Shown piece after piece: positions 5,957 to 14,593 of a stretch of 20,430 nucleotides of DNA. The position numbers and the translations under genes were made by a program. Position 1 is the first letter of the stretch, and every line of letters begins with the position of its first letter. This DNA is from an uncultured Alistipes sp. (lineage in GTDB: Bacteria > Bacteroidota > Bacteroidia > Bacteroidales > Rikenellaceae), in contig CAUHCL010000029.1 of the NCBI GenBank assembly GCA_959604655.1, positions 1 to 20,430 on the forward strand, read 5' to 3'. The notes under the pieces were generated by a model. That model ran no database searches and was not told where the DNA came from. It worked only from the letters and a program-made list of their open reading frames with translations.

Positions 5957-7114
5957 ATGAAAAAGATTTTACTTTCAATCGCTCTGGTAGCGATTTCTGT
6001 GAGCGGCGTGTTCGCTCAGCAGAATTCAGCAGAGAAGCTCCGCTGGAAGGGTATTATGAACAACGGCTTCTGGTCGAACTGGGAGATCTCGGTCGGCGGC
6101 GGTGTCAACTATACTGCCTGGAACGGTATAGGTAACGACCAGGACGGCGTAGGCGATCTGGGCTGGATGGTTGAAGGAAGCGTCAGCAAGTGGTTCAACC
6201 CCATCGTAGGTGCCCGCGTACAGCTGATCGGCGGCCAGTTGAACGTATCTGACGACAACGGTCTGAAGAGCAACTGGATCATGCCTCACGCAGACGCTTT
6301 GCTGAACCTCTCTAACTGGATCGGCGGCTATCGCGAGGATCGCGTTTACTATGCCAAGCTGTTCGCAGGTTTCGGCGTAAGCGTAGTGAATGTCAACAAC
6401 GACGCTTCTTCAGGCTTCGCATTCGACGCAGGTTTGATCAACACCTTCCGCGTTTGCAAGGCTCTCGATATCAACCTTGAGTTGAAGGGTATCCTCAATG
6501 CAGGTCGCGACATGCCCCGCGGCATCGCTGCCATGGCTGACAAGTATGGCCAGATTTACAGCGCTACCCTCGGCATCACCTACCGCTTCAACAAGCGCAA
6601 CTGGGACAAGGCTTACACGCAGGAGGAGGTTGACGGCTATCTCGCAGCCATCGCCAATCTGGAGGCAGGTCTGGCCGACGCACACCGCAACGAGGGCAAG
6701 CTCGCCGAGCGTCTGGCTGCTCAGAAGGCTGCTACCGATCAGGCTCTGAAGGACAACGAGGCTCTGAGAGCAGAGTTGGCCAAGAGAAAGACTTCGGTCG
6801 TTTCGGCTTCGGCTCTCTTCTTCAACTTCGACAGCGCCAAGCTGCTCGACCGTGCCAAGGCTTCTATGCAGATTCTGCAGGAGGTTATCAACGCAGCTCC
6901 GAAGGATCAGGTGTTCACCATCGTAGGTCACGCCGATGCCAAGACGGGTTCGCCCGAGTACAACCAGAAGTTGTCTGAGCGTCGCGCCAAGGCCGTTTAC
7001 GATTACCTCGTAGAGCAGGGCGTTAACGCCAACCAGCTCACCTGGAAGGGTGTAGGTTCTTCACAGAACATCTTCCCCGTTAACGGAACCAACCGTGTTG
7101 TTATCGTGAAGTAA
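5957..7114 (+). CDS. OmpA-family outer-membrane protein
   Basis: The 385-residue protein has a signal peptide (MKKILLSIALVAISVSGVFA, probable cleavage after Ala20). Next comes a region of about 180 residues rich in aromatic/glycine beta strands, likely an 8-strand barrel. A charged coiled-coil linker follows (about 215-275, ANLEAGLADAHRNEGKLAER). A C-terminal OmpA/MotB peptidoglycan-binding domain (about 280-385) contains NFDSAKL, GHADAKTGSPEYNQKLSERR and the peptidoglycan-contacting Asp327 and Arg342/343. It would anchor the outer membrane to the cell wall. It is a single-gene unit with its own promoter and a strong terminator. Its codons include more GCA/GCT/GGT than the neighbours, a sign of high expression. 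The product resembles the major OmpA-like proteins of Bacteroidales. Confidence 0.93.
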   Translation: MKKILLSIALVAISVSGVFAQQNSAEKLRWKGIMNNGFWSNWEISVGGGVNYTAWNGIGNDQDGVGDLGWMVEGSVSKWFNPIVGARVQLIGGQLNVSDDNGLKSNWIMPHADALLNLSNWIGGYREDRVYYAKLFAGFGVSVVNVNNDASSGFAFDAGLINTFRVCKALDINLELKGILNAGRDMPRGIAAMADKYGQIYSATLGITYRFNKRNWDKAYTQEEVDGYLAAIANLEAGLADAHRNEGKLAERLAAQKAATDQALKDNEALRAELAKRKTSVVSASALFFNFDSAKLLDRAKASMQILQEVINAAPKDQVFTIVGHADAKTGSPEYNQKLSERRAKAVYDYLVEQGVNANQLTWKGVGSSQNIFPVNGTNRVVIVK

Positions 7115-7137
7115 TTTTAGGATAGCGATAAATATTG

Positions 7138-7169
7138 CAGGTCCACCCGATGGGTGGACCTGTTTTTTT
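7138..7169 (+). terminator. Strong intrinsic terminator after the OmpA-family gene
   Basis: CAGGTCCACCC (7138-7148) and GGGTGGACCTG (7152-7162) form a perfect 11-bp stem with a GAT loop. Seven T residues follow (7163-7169). It lies 24 bases past the stop codon. Confidence 0.95.
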
Positions 7170-7220
7170 GTATCCGCAGCTGTTGTCGGCTGCTGCTATG
7201 TTTACTCGGGCCGCAGCCCT

Positions 7221-7290
7221 TTGTCCGAAATCGCTTCTGCCGCGGTATGGGCTGGCGCACATTAATATTGCAGTCCGCAGGACTGCATTT
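7221..7290 (+). repeat. Partial copy of the interspersed repeat plus GCAGTCC hairpin module
   Basis: CCGAAATCG (7225-7233) and CCGCGG (7240-7245), with CTTCTG between them, reproduce the right arm of the palindromic element at 261-281. The similarity continues a further 35 bases (compare 281-318). Next, GCAGTCC-GCA-GGACTGC (7270-7286) followed by ATTTCTT is a hairpin module found again at 19225-19248. The central three-way junction and the left arm are absent. Confidence 0.65.
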
Positions 7291-7360
7291 CTTCATGCCG
7301 CCGTCGGCGAACAGCAACGGCGGCACAACGAACAAACCTCCGCCGCAGGCATACGAAGCG

Positions 7361-7392
7361 AAGAAAAGCGGCGGCCCGAAAAGGGTCGCCGC
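7361..7392 (-). terminator. Intrinsic terminator after the GH106-like gene
   Basis: GCGGCG (7368-7373) pairs with CGCCGC (7387-7392), and CCC with GGG inside, around a GAAAA loop with one mismatched pair. Read on the minus strand the stem is followed by TTTTCTT. It starts 12 bases after the stop codon of the hydrolase. Confidence 0.75.
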
Positions 7393-7403
7393 AAACGCAT
7401 GCG

Positions 7404-10400
7404 TTACTCGTATGTCTCGATCCGCACGGGACCGACAAGGCCCGACGGCGGCAGCGGCGACGAGGCGCCGTAAGGATTGACCATTAGCGATATGCTGCGC
7501 CGCTCGGGCGGCAGCTGCATGTCGCCCACGATGCGGTTGACCCACTTGTTGGCCACCTCGACGCGCAATGTGTTGCGTCCCTCGCGGACACACTTCGTGA
7601 TGTCGACCGAATAGGGTTCGCACCACGCGCCACCCGCATAGACATCGTTCACATAGACCTTGGCCATGCACTCCGCACGCCCGAGACCGATCCTCACGCG
7701 ACCCGCAGGCGCATGGGCCATGTCGAACTCTGTCTCGTAGGTTATAGTCCCCGAAAAGTAGCGTATCTCGTCCGCTTCGCTCTGCGACAGATCGTACAGA
7801 GCATCGATCGTTACGGGCGCAGGCGACGACAGCTTGCCGTCGAACGTAAGGGTCCACGGCCTCGCGACGGCCGCGACTGCGGCGGGCTGCGGGAAATTCT
7901 CGCCCTCGGCCGCGCGGCCGCCCTTGCGGAACACCACGAATCCGCTGCCCAGAGCATCGAAATGCAACGGGACGCGTATGCCGTCCCCGACGATCTCGAA
8001 CTGCGGCAGAGCGCGCACCGACCCGTCGGTCGGATCCCAAAACTCGGGGCGCAGCGACTTGTCGACACGGAACACGGGAGCGGTATCCACCCCGCTGCCG
8101 CTCTGGTTCGACACGAAATATATCTCGGCGCCCATCGTCGTGCGGTGGTTGTACAGCAGCGGCGCGCCCTGCTCGGCGCCGAAATCAGGCGCAAGACCGA
8201 TCTCGGCAAACAGCTCTTCGAGAGTGTAACCGTTGAAAACGCGCCCCTTGCCGTAGGCGTTCGAACCGCGGCGGTCGTAACAGCCGCCCCACAGTTCGCG
8301 CGCCATGGCCTCCACCTCGGCATCGGCCGCAGGATAGTTTTGCAGACTCGGTGAGCGGCGCGGCGCAGGCCCGAGCACCACGGCGCCGTCGCTTACCATA
8401 CGCTTGATTTTCGCCAGCAGCGCGGGACGCATGTTGTCTATCGGAGGCAGCACCAGCACCTTGTATGACGTTCCGTGGGGCAGCACGATCTCGCCGCGGC
8501 TGACGTTGGCGTCGAGAAGCAGCACCTCGGCGTTGATGTAGTCGAACTGGTAGCCCGCGGGCAGGGCGGGCGACTGCTCGCCCGTCATCTTCGGCGCATC
8601 CTCGCCTATGAAATAGGCCACGTCGGCGTCGTTGAGACCCTGTTGCAGCATGTAGTTGCACCGCTTGAGGTAGGCGGTGAACAGGTCCATGTGCGAGTAC
8701 CACGTATTGTGGGCGTCGAACTCGTTGCCGAACGGCGCGTTGATGCCCGGGTAACGGTCGGGGTCGGCCTGCTCGATGTAGAGATGCAGCAGAGTGGCGT
8801 TGATGCCCTCGGCGAAGAAGCGGTCGGTGCGCTGCTTCATGTCGACGGGCGAACGCGAATAGGCGGGACCTCCCGAGGTGTTCGACTCGGCCCATATCTT
8901 GCGCTTGCCGTATATGTGGCCGCACGACGATGCCGCGCGGTTCTCGATGTCGCCCAGCGATCCCGCGCTCCAGAACTCGCCTCCGATCTCGTCCGACTGC
9001 CCGCCGTATTGCAGGAACTCGCCGGGGAATCCCCAGTGGCCGTAACACTCCAGCCACGTGGTGAGCCCGTGAGCGTTGCTCACCTGCTTCAGCCCGCCGA
9101 CGTAGCGGTATGCTATGCGGTCGGCCACGAGGCGGCGCAGATCCCACAGAAAACGGTCGCTGCGCTGCCTGTCGCCCACCGCATAACCGTAATATGCGGG
9201 CAGATAGGGCAACATCGAGTAGCCGTAAGTCTGCTCGAACGTCTCGATCATGTCGTCGGTGAAGTTCTGGCCGCCCGTCTCGTAGCTGTCCTCGACCACC
9301 ACCTTGAACGTGGCGCGGTCCTCGGCGGGAATGCGGCGCAGAATCTCGCCTATGAATGCGTCGAAATGACTCTCCACATGCTCGCGGCTCATCTTGTCGA
9401 CCTCAAGGCCCGTGGCCTCGGGCGTGGCGGGACCGTTGGTGACCCCCGTGGGCACCATCCCCGTGCGCAGCACGATCCACTCGCCCTCGGGCACGTCCCA
9501 CTTTAGAACACCCTCGGGACTCATGCGGTCGCTTATGTCGATCACCGACTCGGGATCGACGGTGAAGTCCGTCCCGTCGGCTTCCGCCTGCTCGGGCCAC
9601 ATGTAGTGGTCCCAGTAAGGCAGAGGCGTCTGGCACATCTTGGCGAGCGTCTTCTCGGCATAGGACTCTATGCGGCGCACGGCCGACAGCTCTATGCGCT
9701 CCACGCCGCCCGCCTGCCCCGCGGGGTCGAACACGAGGCGGAACCGCGACGCCTCGGTCGCGGGGAACGATATGACGATCGGCGCGAAGGGATCGAAGCC
9801 CACGTTGAGCGCGGGGTTCGAACGGTCGACGTGCATGTCGGCCACGCGCTTCCACTCGCCGCCCGTCAATGCCTCGACATGCGCTTCGGCCAGCATGGGG
9901 CGCGCCGCGGGGAAGATCGTCAGCGACCGTGCCGCGAAGGCCGCCTCGGGGCGGATGAAATCGATGTAGAATATGTTCTCGCGGCCGCTCGGCAGCGCCT
10001 TCGGATCGTCGATGCCCCTGTCGGGCGTCACCACGGTGTTCCGAGAGGACGAGAGCCCCTCGGGCGCGCGGAAAGCTATGGTGCGCACATCTTGGAAATC
10101 GGCTGCGGGAGCCTCGATCGCGAGCTGCACGCTCTGCGGACCGCGCACCTCGGCCGACGCAGAGGCCAGATAGCGCATCGCCTGATCGGGCTTTACCCAC
10201 GGGCCTCCCGACTGGCTCCACCCGGGCGAGTTGAATATTCCGATCTCGATGTCGAGCTCGGCGGCCGTTTTCAGTGCGGTGTGGAGGATGTCCCACCACT
10301 CGTCGCTGAAAAGCAGCACGTTGCGGTCGGTATAGAGCCCGTCCTGCCCGATGTTGCCTATGAACGCGCGGTTGATGCCCGCGCGCTTCATGGCGTGCAG

Positions 10401-10571
10401 GTCGTCCGCGACGCCCTGTTTCGATATGTTGCCCGATATCCAGTACCAGTAGACGGCCGTCTGCACGTCGTCGGACGGATCGGCGAAGCCTCTTTCGAGG
10501 TCGTCGCCTCCGCATGCCCATGCGCCCAGTGCCGCGGCGGCGAGCAGTGCCGATTTCAGAAGTCTCTTCAT
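7404..10571 (-). CDS. Lipoprotein glycoside hydrolase, probably GH106 alpha-L-rhamnosidase
   Basis: The 1,055-residue product begins MKRLLKSALLAAAALGAWAC, a lipoprotein signal with lipidated Cys20. GGDD follows, an acidic stretch like those that send Bacteroidetes lipoproteins to the cell surface. The open frame extends 20 codons upstream, but that part covers the promoter, so the ATG at 10571 is chosen. The N-terminal segment YWYWISGNISKQGVADDLHAMKRAGI and the later GIFNSPGWSQSGGPW match GH106 enzymes, which remove terminal alpha-L-rhamnose from plant or bacterial glycans. Other family-like stretches are VVVEDSYETGG (E427-E431), EFWSAG and WAESNTSGGPAYSRS (E562). The last 150 residues look like a galactose-binding-type beta-sandwich (GLGRAECMAKVYVNDVYAGG). 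No SusC/SusD pair or regulator is nearby. The family call is by motif memory only; a related large hydrolase family is possible. Confidence 0.82.
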   Translation of the reverse strand: MKRLLKSALLAAAALGAWACGGDDLERGFADPSDDVQTAVYWYWISGNISKQGVADDLHAMKRAGINRAFIGNIGQDGLYTDRNVLLFSDEWWDILHTALKTAAELDIEIGIFNSPGWSQSGGPWVKPDQAMRYLASASAEVRGPQSVQLAIEAPAADFQDVRTIAFRAPEGLSSSRNTVVTPDRGIDDPKALPSGRENIFYIDFIRPEAAFAARSLTIFPAARPMLAEAHVEALTGGEWKRVADMHVDRSNPALNVGFDPFAPIVISFPATEASRFRLVFDPAGQAGGVERIELSAVRRIESYAEKTLAKMCQTPLPYWDHYMWPEQAEADGTDFTVDPESVIDISDRMSPEGVLKWDVPEGEWIVLRTGMVPTGVTNGPATPEATGLEVDKMSREHVESHFDAFIGEILRRIPAEDRATFKVVVEDSYETGGQNFTDDMIETFEQTYGYSMLPYLPAYYGYAVGDRQRSDRFLWDLRRLVADRIAYRYVGGLKQVSNAHGLTTWLECYGHWGFPGEFLQYGGQSDEIGGEFWSAGSLGDIENRAASSCGHIYGKRKIWAESNTSGGPAYSRSPVDMKQRTDRFFAEGINATLLHLYIEQADPDRYPGINAPFGNEFDAHNTWYSHMDLFTAYLKRCNYMLQQGLNDADVAYFIGEDAPKMTGEQSPALPAGYQFDYINAEVLLLDANVSRGEIVLPHGTSYKVLVLPPIDNMRPALLAKIKRMVSDGAVVLGPAPRRSPSLQNYPAADAEVEAMARELWGGCYDRRGSNAYGKGRVFNGYTLEELFAEIGLAPDFGAEQGAPLLYNHRTTMGAEIYFVSNQSGSGVDTAPVFRVDKSLRPEFWDPTDGSVRALPQFEIVGDGIRVPLHFDALGSGFVVFRKGGRAAEGENFPQPAAVAAVARPWTLTFDGKLSSPAPVTIDALYDLSQSEADEIRYFSGTITYETEFDMAHAPAGRVRIGLGRAECMAKVYVNDVYAGGAWCEPYSVDITKCVREGRNTLRVEVANKWVNRIVGDMQLPPERRSISLMVNPYGASSPLPPSGLVGPVRIETYE

Positions 10572-10600
10572 AGGGAGAGGTGTTTGAATTGTAACTGTCA

Positions 10601-10632
10601 CAAATATAGTCATTGCGGATATAAAAAACAAT
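10601..10632 (-). promoter_or_regulatory. Promoter of the GH106-like gene
   Basis: On the minus strand ATTG (complement of 10629-10632) is followed after 20 bases by TATATTTG (complement of 10601-10608), a perfect -7 box. It lies about 30 bases before the chosen ATG and supports that start. Confidence 0.7.
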
Positions 10633-10755
10633 GCCGTCTGCGGCGTTGCGCCCCATCCGTGTCAAAAGAGTTATCGATAGGGTCAGAATATTCAGCCGAC
10701 CGAGGCGCCCCGACGGCAGCAGATCGCGGGTCGGTGAAAAAACGGCAGCGGACGC

Positions 10756-10788
10756 ATTGATATAATTCCGTTATTTTTCTTAATTTTG
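10756..10788 (+). promoter_or_regulatory. Fumarase promoter
   Basis: ATTG at 10756-10759 and TAATTTTG at 10781-10788 are 21 bases apart, in agreement with the Bacteroidetes consensus. The implied leader is about 50 bases and AT-rich. Confidence 0.65.
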
Positions 10789-10842
10789 CAAAGATTTTGA
10801 TTGCATACGGAAATATCATAAAACAACATAAAAACTTTAATT

Positions 10843-12456
10843 ATGGCCGATTTCATCTATCAGGAGCCCTATCCCATCGAGAAGGACACCACCGAATACG
10901 AATTGCTCACCAAGGATTACGTGAAGGTCGTCGAGTGCGACGGCCGCAAGATACTCAAGGTCGACCCCGCGGGTCTGGAGCTGCTGTCGAAGCGTGCCTA
11001 CGCCGACGTGTCGTTCTATCTGCGCCCCGCCCATCTGGCCAAGCTGGCCTCGATCCTCGACGATCCCGAGGCTTCGGACAACGACAAGTTCGTGGCCTAC
11101 ACCATGCTGTGCAACCAGGTGGTGGCCGCCGCAGGCGAGCTGCCCACCTGTCAGGATACGGGTACGGCCATCTGCATAGGCCATAAGGGCGAGGATGTGT
11201 ACACGGGCGCCGACGATGCCGCCTGCATAGCCCGCGGCGTGTACGAGACCTACAAGGAGCGCAACCTGCGCTATTCGCAGGTGGTGCCGTTCACCATGAC
11301 CGAGGAAAAGAACTCGGGCACCAACCTGCCCGCGCAGATCGACATTTACGCGGGACACCCGGGCATGGAGTACGAGTTCCTCTTCATCACCAAGGGCGGC
11401 GGCTCGGCCAACAAGACCTTCCTCTACCAGCAGACCAAGGCTCTGCTGAACGAGGAATCGCTCGTGAAGTTCTTCAACGAGCATCTGAAGGATCTGGGTA
11501 CCTCGGCATGCCCGCCCTACCATCTGGCGGTATGTATAGGCGGCACCTCGGCCGAGATGTGTCTCTCGACGGTGAAGAAGGCTTCGGCAGGCTACCTCGA
11601 CCATCTGCCCACCTCGGGCAACGAGGGCGGACGCTGCTTCCGCGACTTGGAATGGGAGGCCCGCATCACCGAGATGTGCCGGAAGATGGGCATGGGCGCC
11701 CAGTTCGGCGGCAAGTACTACGTTCACGACGTGCGCGTGATCCGCGCGCCGCGCCACGCCGCCTCGTGCCCCGTGGCCATAGGCGTGAGCTGCTCGGCCG
11801 ACCGTAACATCAAGGCCAAGATCACGCCCGAGGGCATCTTCATCGAGAAGCTGGAGAAGAACCCCGCGCGTTTCCTGCCCGCCGAGGCTCCCGCCATGTC
11901 GCCCGCCGTCGACATCGATCTGGACGAGGGTATGGACAAGGTGCGCGCCATCCTGACCAAATACCCTATCAAGACCCGCCTGAACCTCAAGGGCACGCTC
12001 ATCGTGGCACGCGACATAGCGCACGCACGCATCAAGCAGATGCTCGACGAGGGCAAGCCCATGCCCGAGTACATGAAGAAGCACCCCGTCTACTACGCGG
12101 GTCCCGCCAAGACTCCCGACGGCATGGCTTCGGGTTCGTTCGGCCCTACCACGGCGGGACGCATGGACCCCTACGTCGACCTGTTCCAGAAGAACGGCGG
12201 CTCGATGGTGATGGTGGCCAAGGGCAACCGCTCGCAGGCCGTGACCGACGCCTGCAAGGCCAACGGCGGATTCTACCTCGGCTCGATCGGAGGCCCCGCG
12301 GCCGTGCTGGCCAAGAACTCGATCAAGAGCGTGGAGGTGGTCGACTTCCCCGAGCTGGGCATGGAGGCCGTGCGCAAGATATACGTGGAGAATTTCCCCG
12401 CCTTCATCATCGTGGACGACAAGGGCAACGATTTCTTCGCCGCTTACCAGCATTAG
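10843..12456 (+). CDS. Class I fumarate hydratase (iron-sulfur, FumA/FumB type)
   Basis: The 537-residue enzyme interconverts fumarate and malate. It is of the oxygen-sensitive [4Fe-4S] single-chain type. The three cluster ligands are in the expected contexts: Cys103 in LPTCQDTGTA, Cys231 in LAVCIGGTSAE and Cys317 in GVSCSADRNIKAKI. The C-terminal part has the beta-domain sequence TRLNLKGTLIVARDIAHARIK and the YYAGPAKTPDGMASGSFGPTTAGRMD catalytic region. In Bacteroidales this enzyme runs in the reductive direction, from malate to fumarate for fumarate reductase and succinate formation. It is a single-gene unit with its own promoter and terminator. Length is normal for the family. Confidence 0.95.
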   Translation: MADFIYQEPYPIEKDTTEYELLTKDYVKVVECDGRKILKVDPAGLELLSKRAYADVSFYLRPAHLAKLASILDDPEASDNDKFVAYTMLCNQVVAAAGELPTCQDTGTAICIGHKGEDVYTGADDAACIARGVYETYKERNLRYSQVVPFTMTEEKNSGTNLPAQIDIYAGHPGMEYEFLFITKGGGSANKTFLYQQTKALLNEESLVKFFNEHLKDLGTSACPPYHLAVCIGGTSAEMCLSTVKKASAGYLDHLPTSGNEGGRCFRDLEWEARITEMCRKMGMGAQFGGKYYVHDVRVIRAPRHAASCPVAIGVSCSADRNIKAKITPEGIFIEKLEKNPARFLPAEAPAMSPAVDIDLDEGMDKVRAILTKYPIKTRLNLKGTLIVARDIAHARIKQMLDEGKPMPEYMKKHPVYYAGPAKTPDGMASGSFGPTTAGRMDPYVDLFQKNGGSMVMVAKGNRSQAVTDACKANGGFYLGSIGGPAAVLAKNSIKSVEVVDFPELGMEAVRKIYVENFPAFIIVDDKGNDFFAAYQH

Positions 12457-12468
12457 CCTCAACCGCAC

Positions 12469-12512
12469 ACGAAGGCGCGGACCCGATCGGTCGGGGGCGC
12501 CTTCGTTTTTTT
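12469..12512 (+). terminator. Intrinsic terminator after fumarase
   Basis: ACGAAGGCGC (12469-12478) and GCGCCTTCGT (12497-12506) form a 10-bp stem with an 18-base GC-rich loop. It is followed by a run of T residues through 12512, and starts 12 bases past the stop. Confidence 0.9.
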
Positions 12513-12595
12513 GCCTCGGCGGAAAATAAACGGCGGGCGCAGAACGTTTTATTCGGAGTAAAACATCGGGCAATTATATATAATAAATACCTTAT

Positions 12596-12646
12596 TTCGG
12601 AGCGTAGCGACCGAAGTCCCCTCCCGAGGAGGGGATTAGGGGTGGG
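12596..12646. repeat. Intergenic hairpin block ending GGGGATTAGGGGTGGGT
   Basis: TTCGG (12596-12600) and CCGAA (12611-12615) flank an AGCGTAGCGA loop. Next, TCCCCTCC (12617-12624) and GGAGGGGA (12628-12635) form a perfect 8-bp stem around CGA, followed by TTAGGGGTGGGT. It lies between the fumarase terminator and batD. I recall similar blocks as dispersed intergenic sequences in Bacteroidetes genomes, but within this window it is single-copy. Confidence 0.5.
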
Positions 12647-12749
12647 TCAGATCAGAATAACGGCGAAAGCCGTCACAAACCGCAGACCATCGGAAGCGAA
12701 CGATCTTTCCAGAGGTTAATTCGTATATAAGCACCAAATAGCACATTTA

Positions 12750-14588
12750 ATGAACGGATTTTTCAGACGCATTCTCTTATCGCTGACGGCATTGTTCGTC
12801 ATGGGCGCCGCACGCGCCGACGAGGCGTCGTTCGAGATCAACACCCCGCTGATAGTCACGGCGGGCGAGATGTTCCGCGTGGAGTTCGTGCTCGAAGGCA
12901 AGGCCGACGACGACTCGTTCCGCGCGCCCTCGTTCGACGGACTCGACGTTCTGGCGGGCCCCACCGTCTCGACGGGGTACCAGTACCAGAACATCAACGG
13001 CACGAGCAGCCAGAAGACGACCCTGACCATAACCTACGTGGTCATGGCCCGCAACGCGGGAACGGTGACCATAGGCGCCGCGTCGATCGACGTGAAGGGG
13101 CGCACCTACACCACCAAGGCCACGCCCGTGGAGGTGGTGGCCGAGAGCGCCGACGACCGTCGCGACGGCGAGGAACGCGCCGCCGAGCAGGGCAATGCCG
13201 TGCGGAACAAGGTGGCGCAGGACGATATCCTGCTGCGGCTGAACCTCTCGCGCGCGAATGTCTACAAAGGCGAGCCCATACGCGCTTCGCTCACGCTCTA
13301 CACCCGTGTTGGCATAGCGGGATTCGAGAACGTCAAGCTCCCGTCGTTCAACGGCTTCTGGTCGCAGGAGCTGCCCACCGACAACTACACCACGCATCGC
13401 CAGACGCTCGACGGCAAGGTCTACGACACGCGCATTATCAAGGAGTATCTGCTCTACCCGCAGCAGACGGGCACGCTCATGATCGACCCCGCCGAGATGA
13501 CGGCCGTGGCTCAGGTGGTGGTCCGCAACAACAATAACTTCGATCCTTTCTTCGGCAGCGGCGCCGACGTCTACAACGTGCAGCGCAAGCTCTCGACGGG
13601 ACGCACGGAGGTGACCGTGAAGGAGCTGCCCGCGGGCGCGCCCGCCTCATTCAACGGCGCGGTAGGTTCGTTCACGCTGTCGGGCGAGCAGCCCCCCGCC
13701 GACCTGCGAGCCAATTCGGCCGCCACCTACACGGTGAAGATCTCGGGTACGGGCAACCTCACGTTCCTGCAAGCCCCCGCGCTCGATATGCCCTCGTCGT
13801 TCGAGATGTACGACGTGCGCACCACCGAAGCCCTGCGCACCACCACGGCGGGAACCACGGGTTACCGTCAGTTCGAATATCCGTTCATCGCGCGCGCCGA
13901 GGGCGAATACGACATAGCGCCCGTGGAGTTCTCGTACTTCAGCCCCGAGAAAAACGATTACGTGACCCTCGCCACGCGTCCCATGACATTGCACGTGGAG
14001 CCCGACGCTTCGGGCGGCTCGGGTTCCGCGCAAGTGGTCACGGGTCCGTCGAAGGAGGATGTGCGCCGTCTGGGCAGCGACATAAGGTTCATCAAGTCGG
14101 GACGCCCCGCGCTGCGGTCGACGGCCATGCCGTTCATGCCGGGTACGGTCTACCTCATAGCGCTGCTGCTGATCGCCGCCGCATTCGCCGCCCTCTACTT
14201 CGTGATGCGCCGCATGATACGCGACAGCCGAAATACGGTGCTGGTGCGCAACCGCCGCGCCAACAAGGTGGCCGTGCAGCGTTTCCGCGCCGCCGAAAGG
14301 TTCATGCGCGAGCAGAACCGCCATGCGTTCTACGAAGAGATGCTGCGCGCGCTGTGGGGCTACATGAGCGACAAGCTCAACATCCCCGTGGCCGATCTGA
14401 CGAAGGAGAAGATCCGCGACGAGCTGCAACGCCGCGGCGTGACGGCCGAGGACGCGCGGCGCTTCACCGAGATCATATCGCGCTGCGACGAGGCGCAGTA
14501 CTCGCCGTCGGCCTCGGTCGGCATGAGCGAGGTGTATGCCGAGGGAGTGAACATAATCTCGCACATCGAATCGATAGTAAAACGTTAA
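12750..14588 (+). CDS. batD: BatD family protein (Bacteroides aerotolerance type)
   Basis: The 612-residue protein has a signal peptide (about residues 1-23, ending GAARA). A long periplasmic region of beta-rich repeats begins ASFEINTPLIVTAGEMFRVEF, the BatD opening. One membrane helix lies at about 466-487 (VYLIALLLIAAAFAALYFVM), followed by a cytoplasmic basic tail of about 125 residues. BatD belongs to the Bat set linked in Bacteroides to oxidative-stress tolerance; its biochemical role is not firmly known. It is followed after 5 bases by batE. The usual upstream partners (MoxR ATPase, DUF58, BatA, BatB, BatC) are absent from this locus, which starts after the fumarase terminator. No clear -7 box was found before it. 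Confidence 0.9.
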   Translation: MNGFFRRILLSLTALFVMGAARADEASFEINTPLIVTAGEMFRVEFVLEGKADDDSFRAPSFDGLDVLAGPTVSTGYQYQNINGTSSQKTTLTITYVVMARNAGTVTIGAASIDVKGRTYTTKATPVEVVAESADDRRDGEERAAEQGNAVRNKVAQDDILLRLNLSRANVYKGEPIRASLTLYTRVGIAGFENVKLPSFNGFWSQELPTDNYTTHRQTLDGKVYDTRIIKEYLLYPQQTGTLMIDPAEMTAVAQVVVRNNNNFDPFFGSGADVYNVQRKLSTGRTEVTVKELPAGAPASFNGAVGSFTLSGEQPPADLRANSAATYTVKISGTGNLTFLQAPALDMPSSFEMYDVRTTEALRTTTAGTTGYRQFEYPFIARAEGEYDIAPVEFSYFSPEKNDYVTLATRPMTLHVEPDASGGSGSAQVVTGPSKEDVRRLGSDIRFIKSGRPALRSTAMPFMPGTVYLIALLLIAAAFAALYFVMRRMIRDSRNTVLVRNRRANKVAVQRFRAAERFMREQNRHAFYEEMLRALWGYMSDKLNIPVADLTKEKIRDELQRRGVTAEDARRFTEIISRCDEAQYSPSASVGMSEVYAEGVNIISHIESIVKR

Positions 14589-14593
14589 CCGAC

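Noticed and set aside
7117..8040. A 307-codon minus-strand frame overlapping the hydrolase gene in another frame
   Set aside because: Arg/Gly-rich shadow of the hydrolase reading frame that also runs through the terminator and the repeat fragment.
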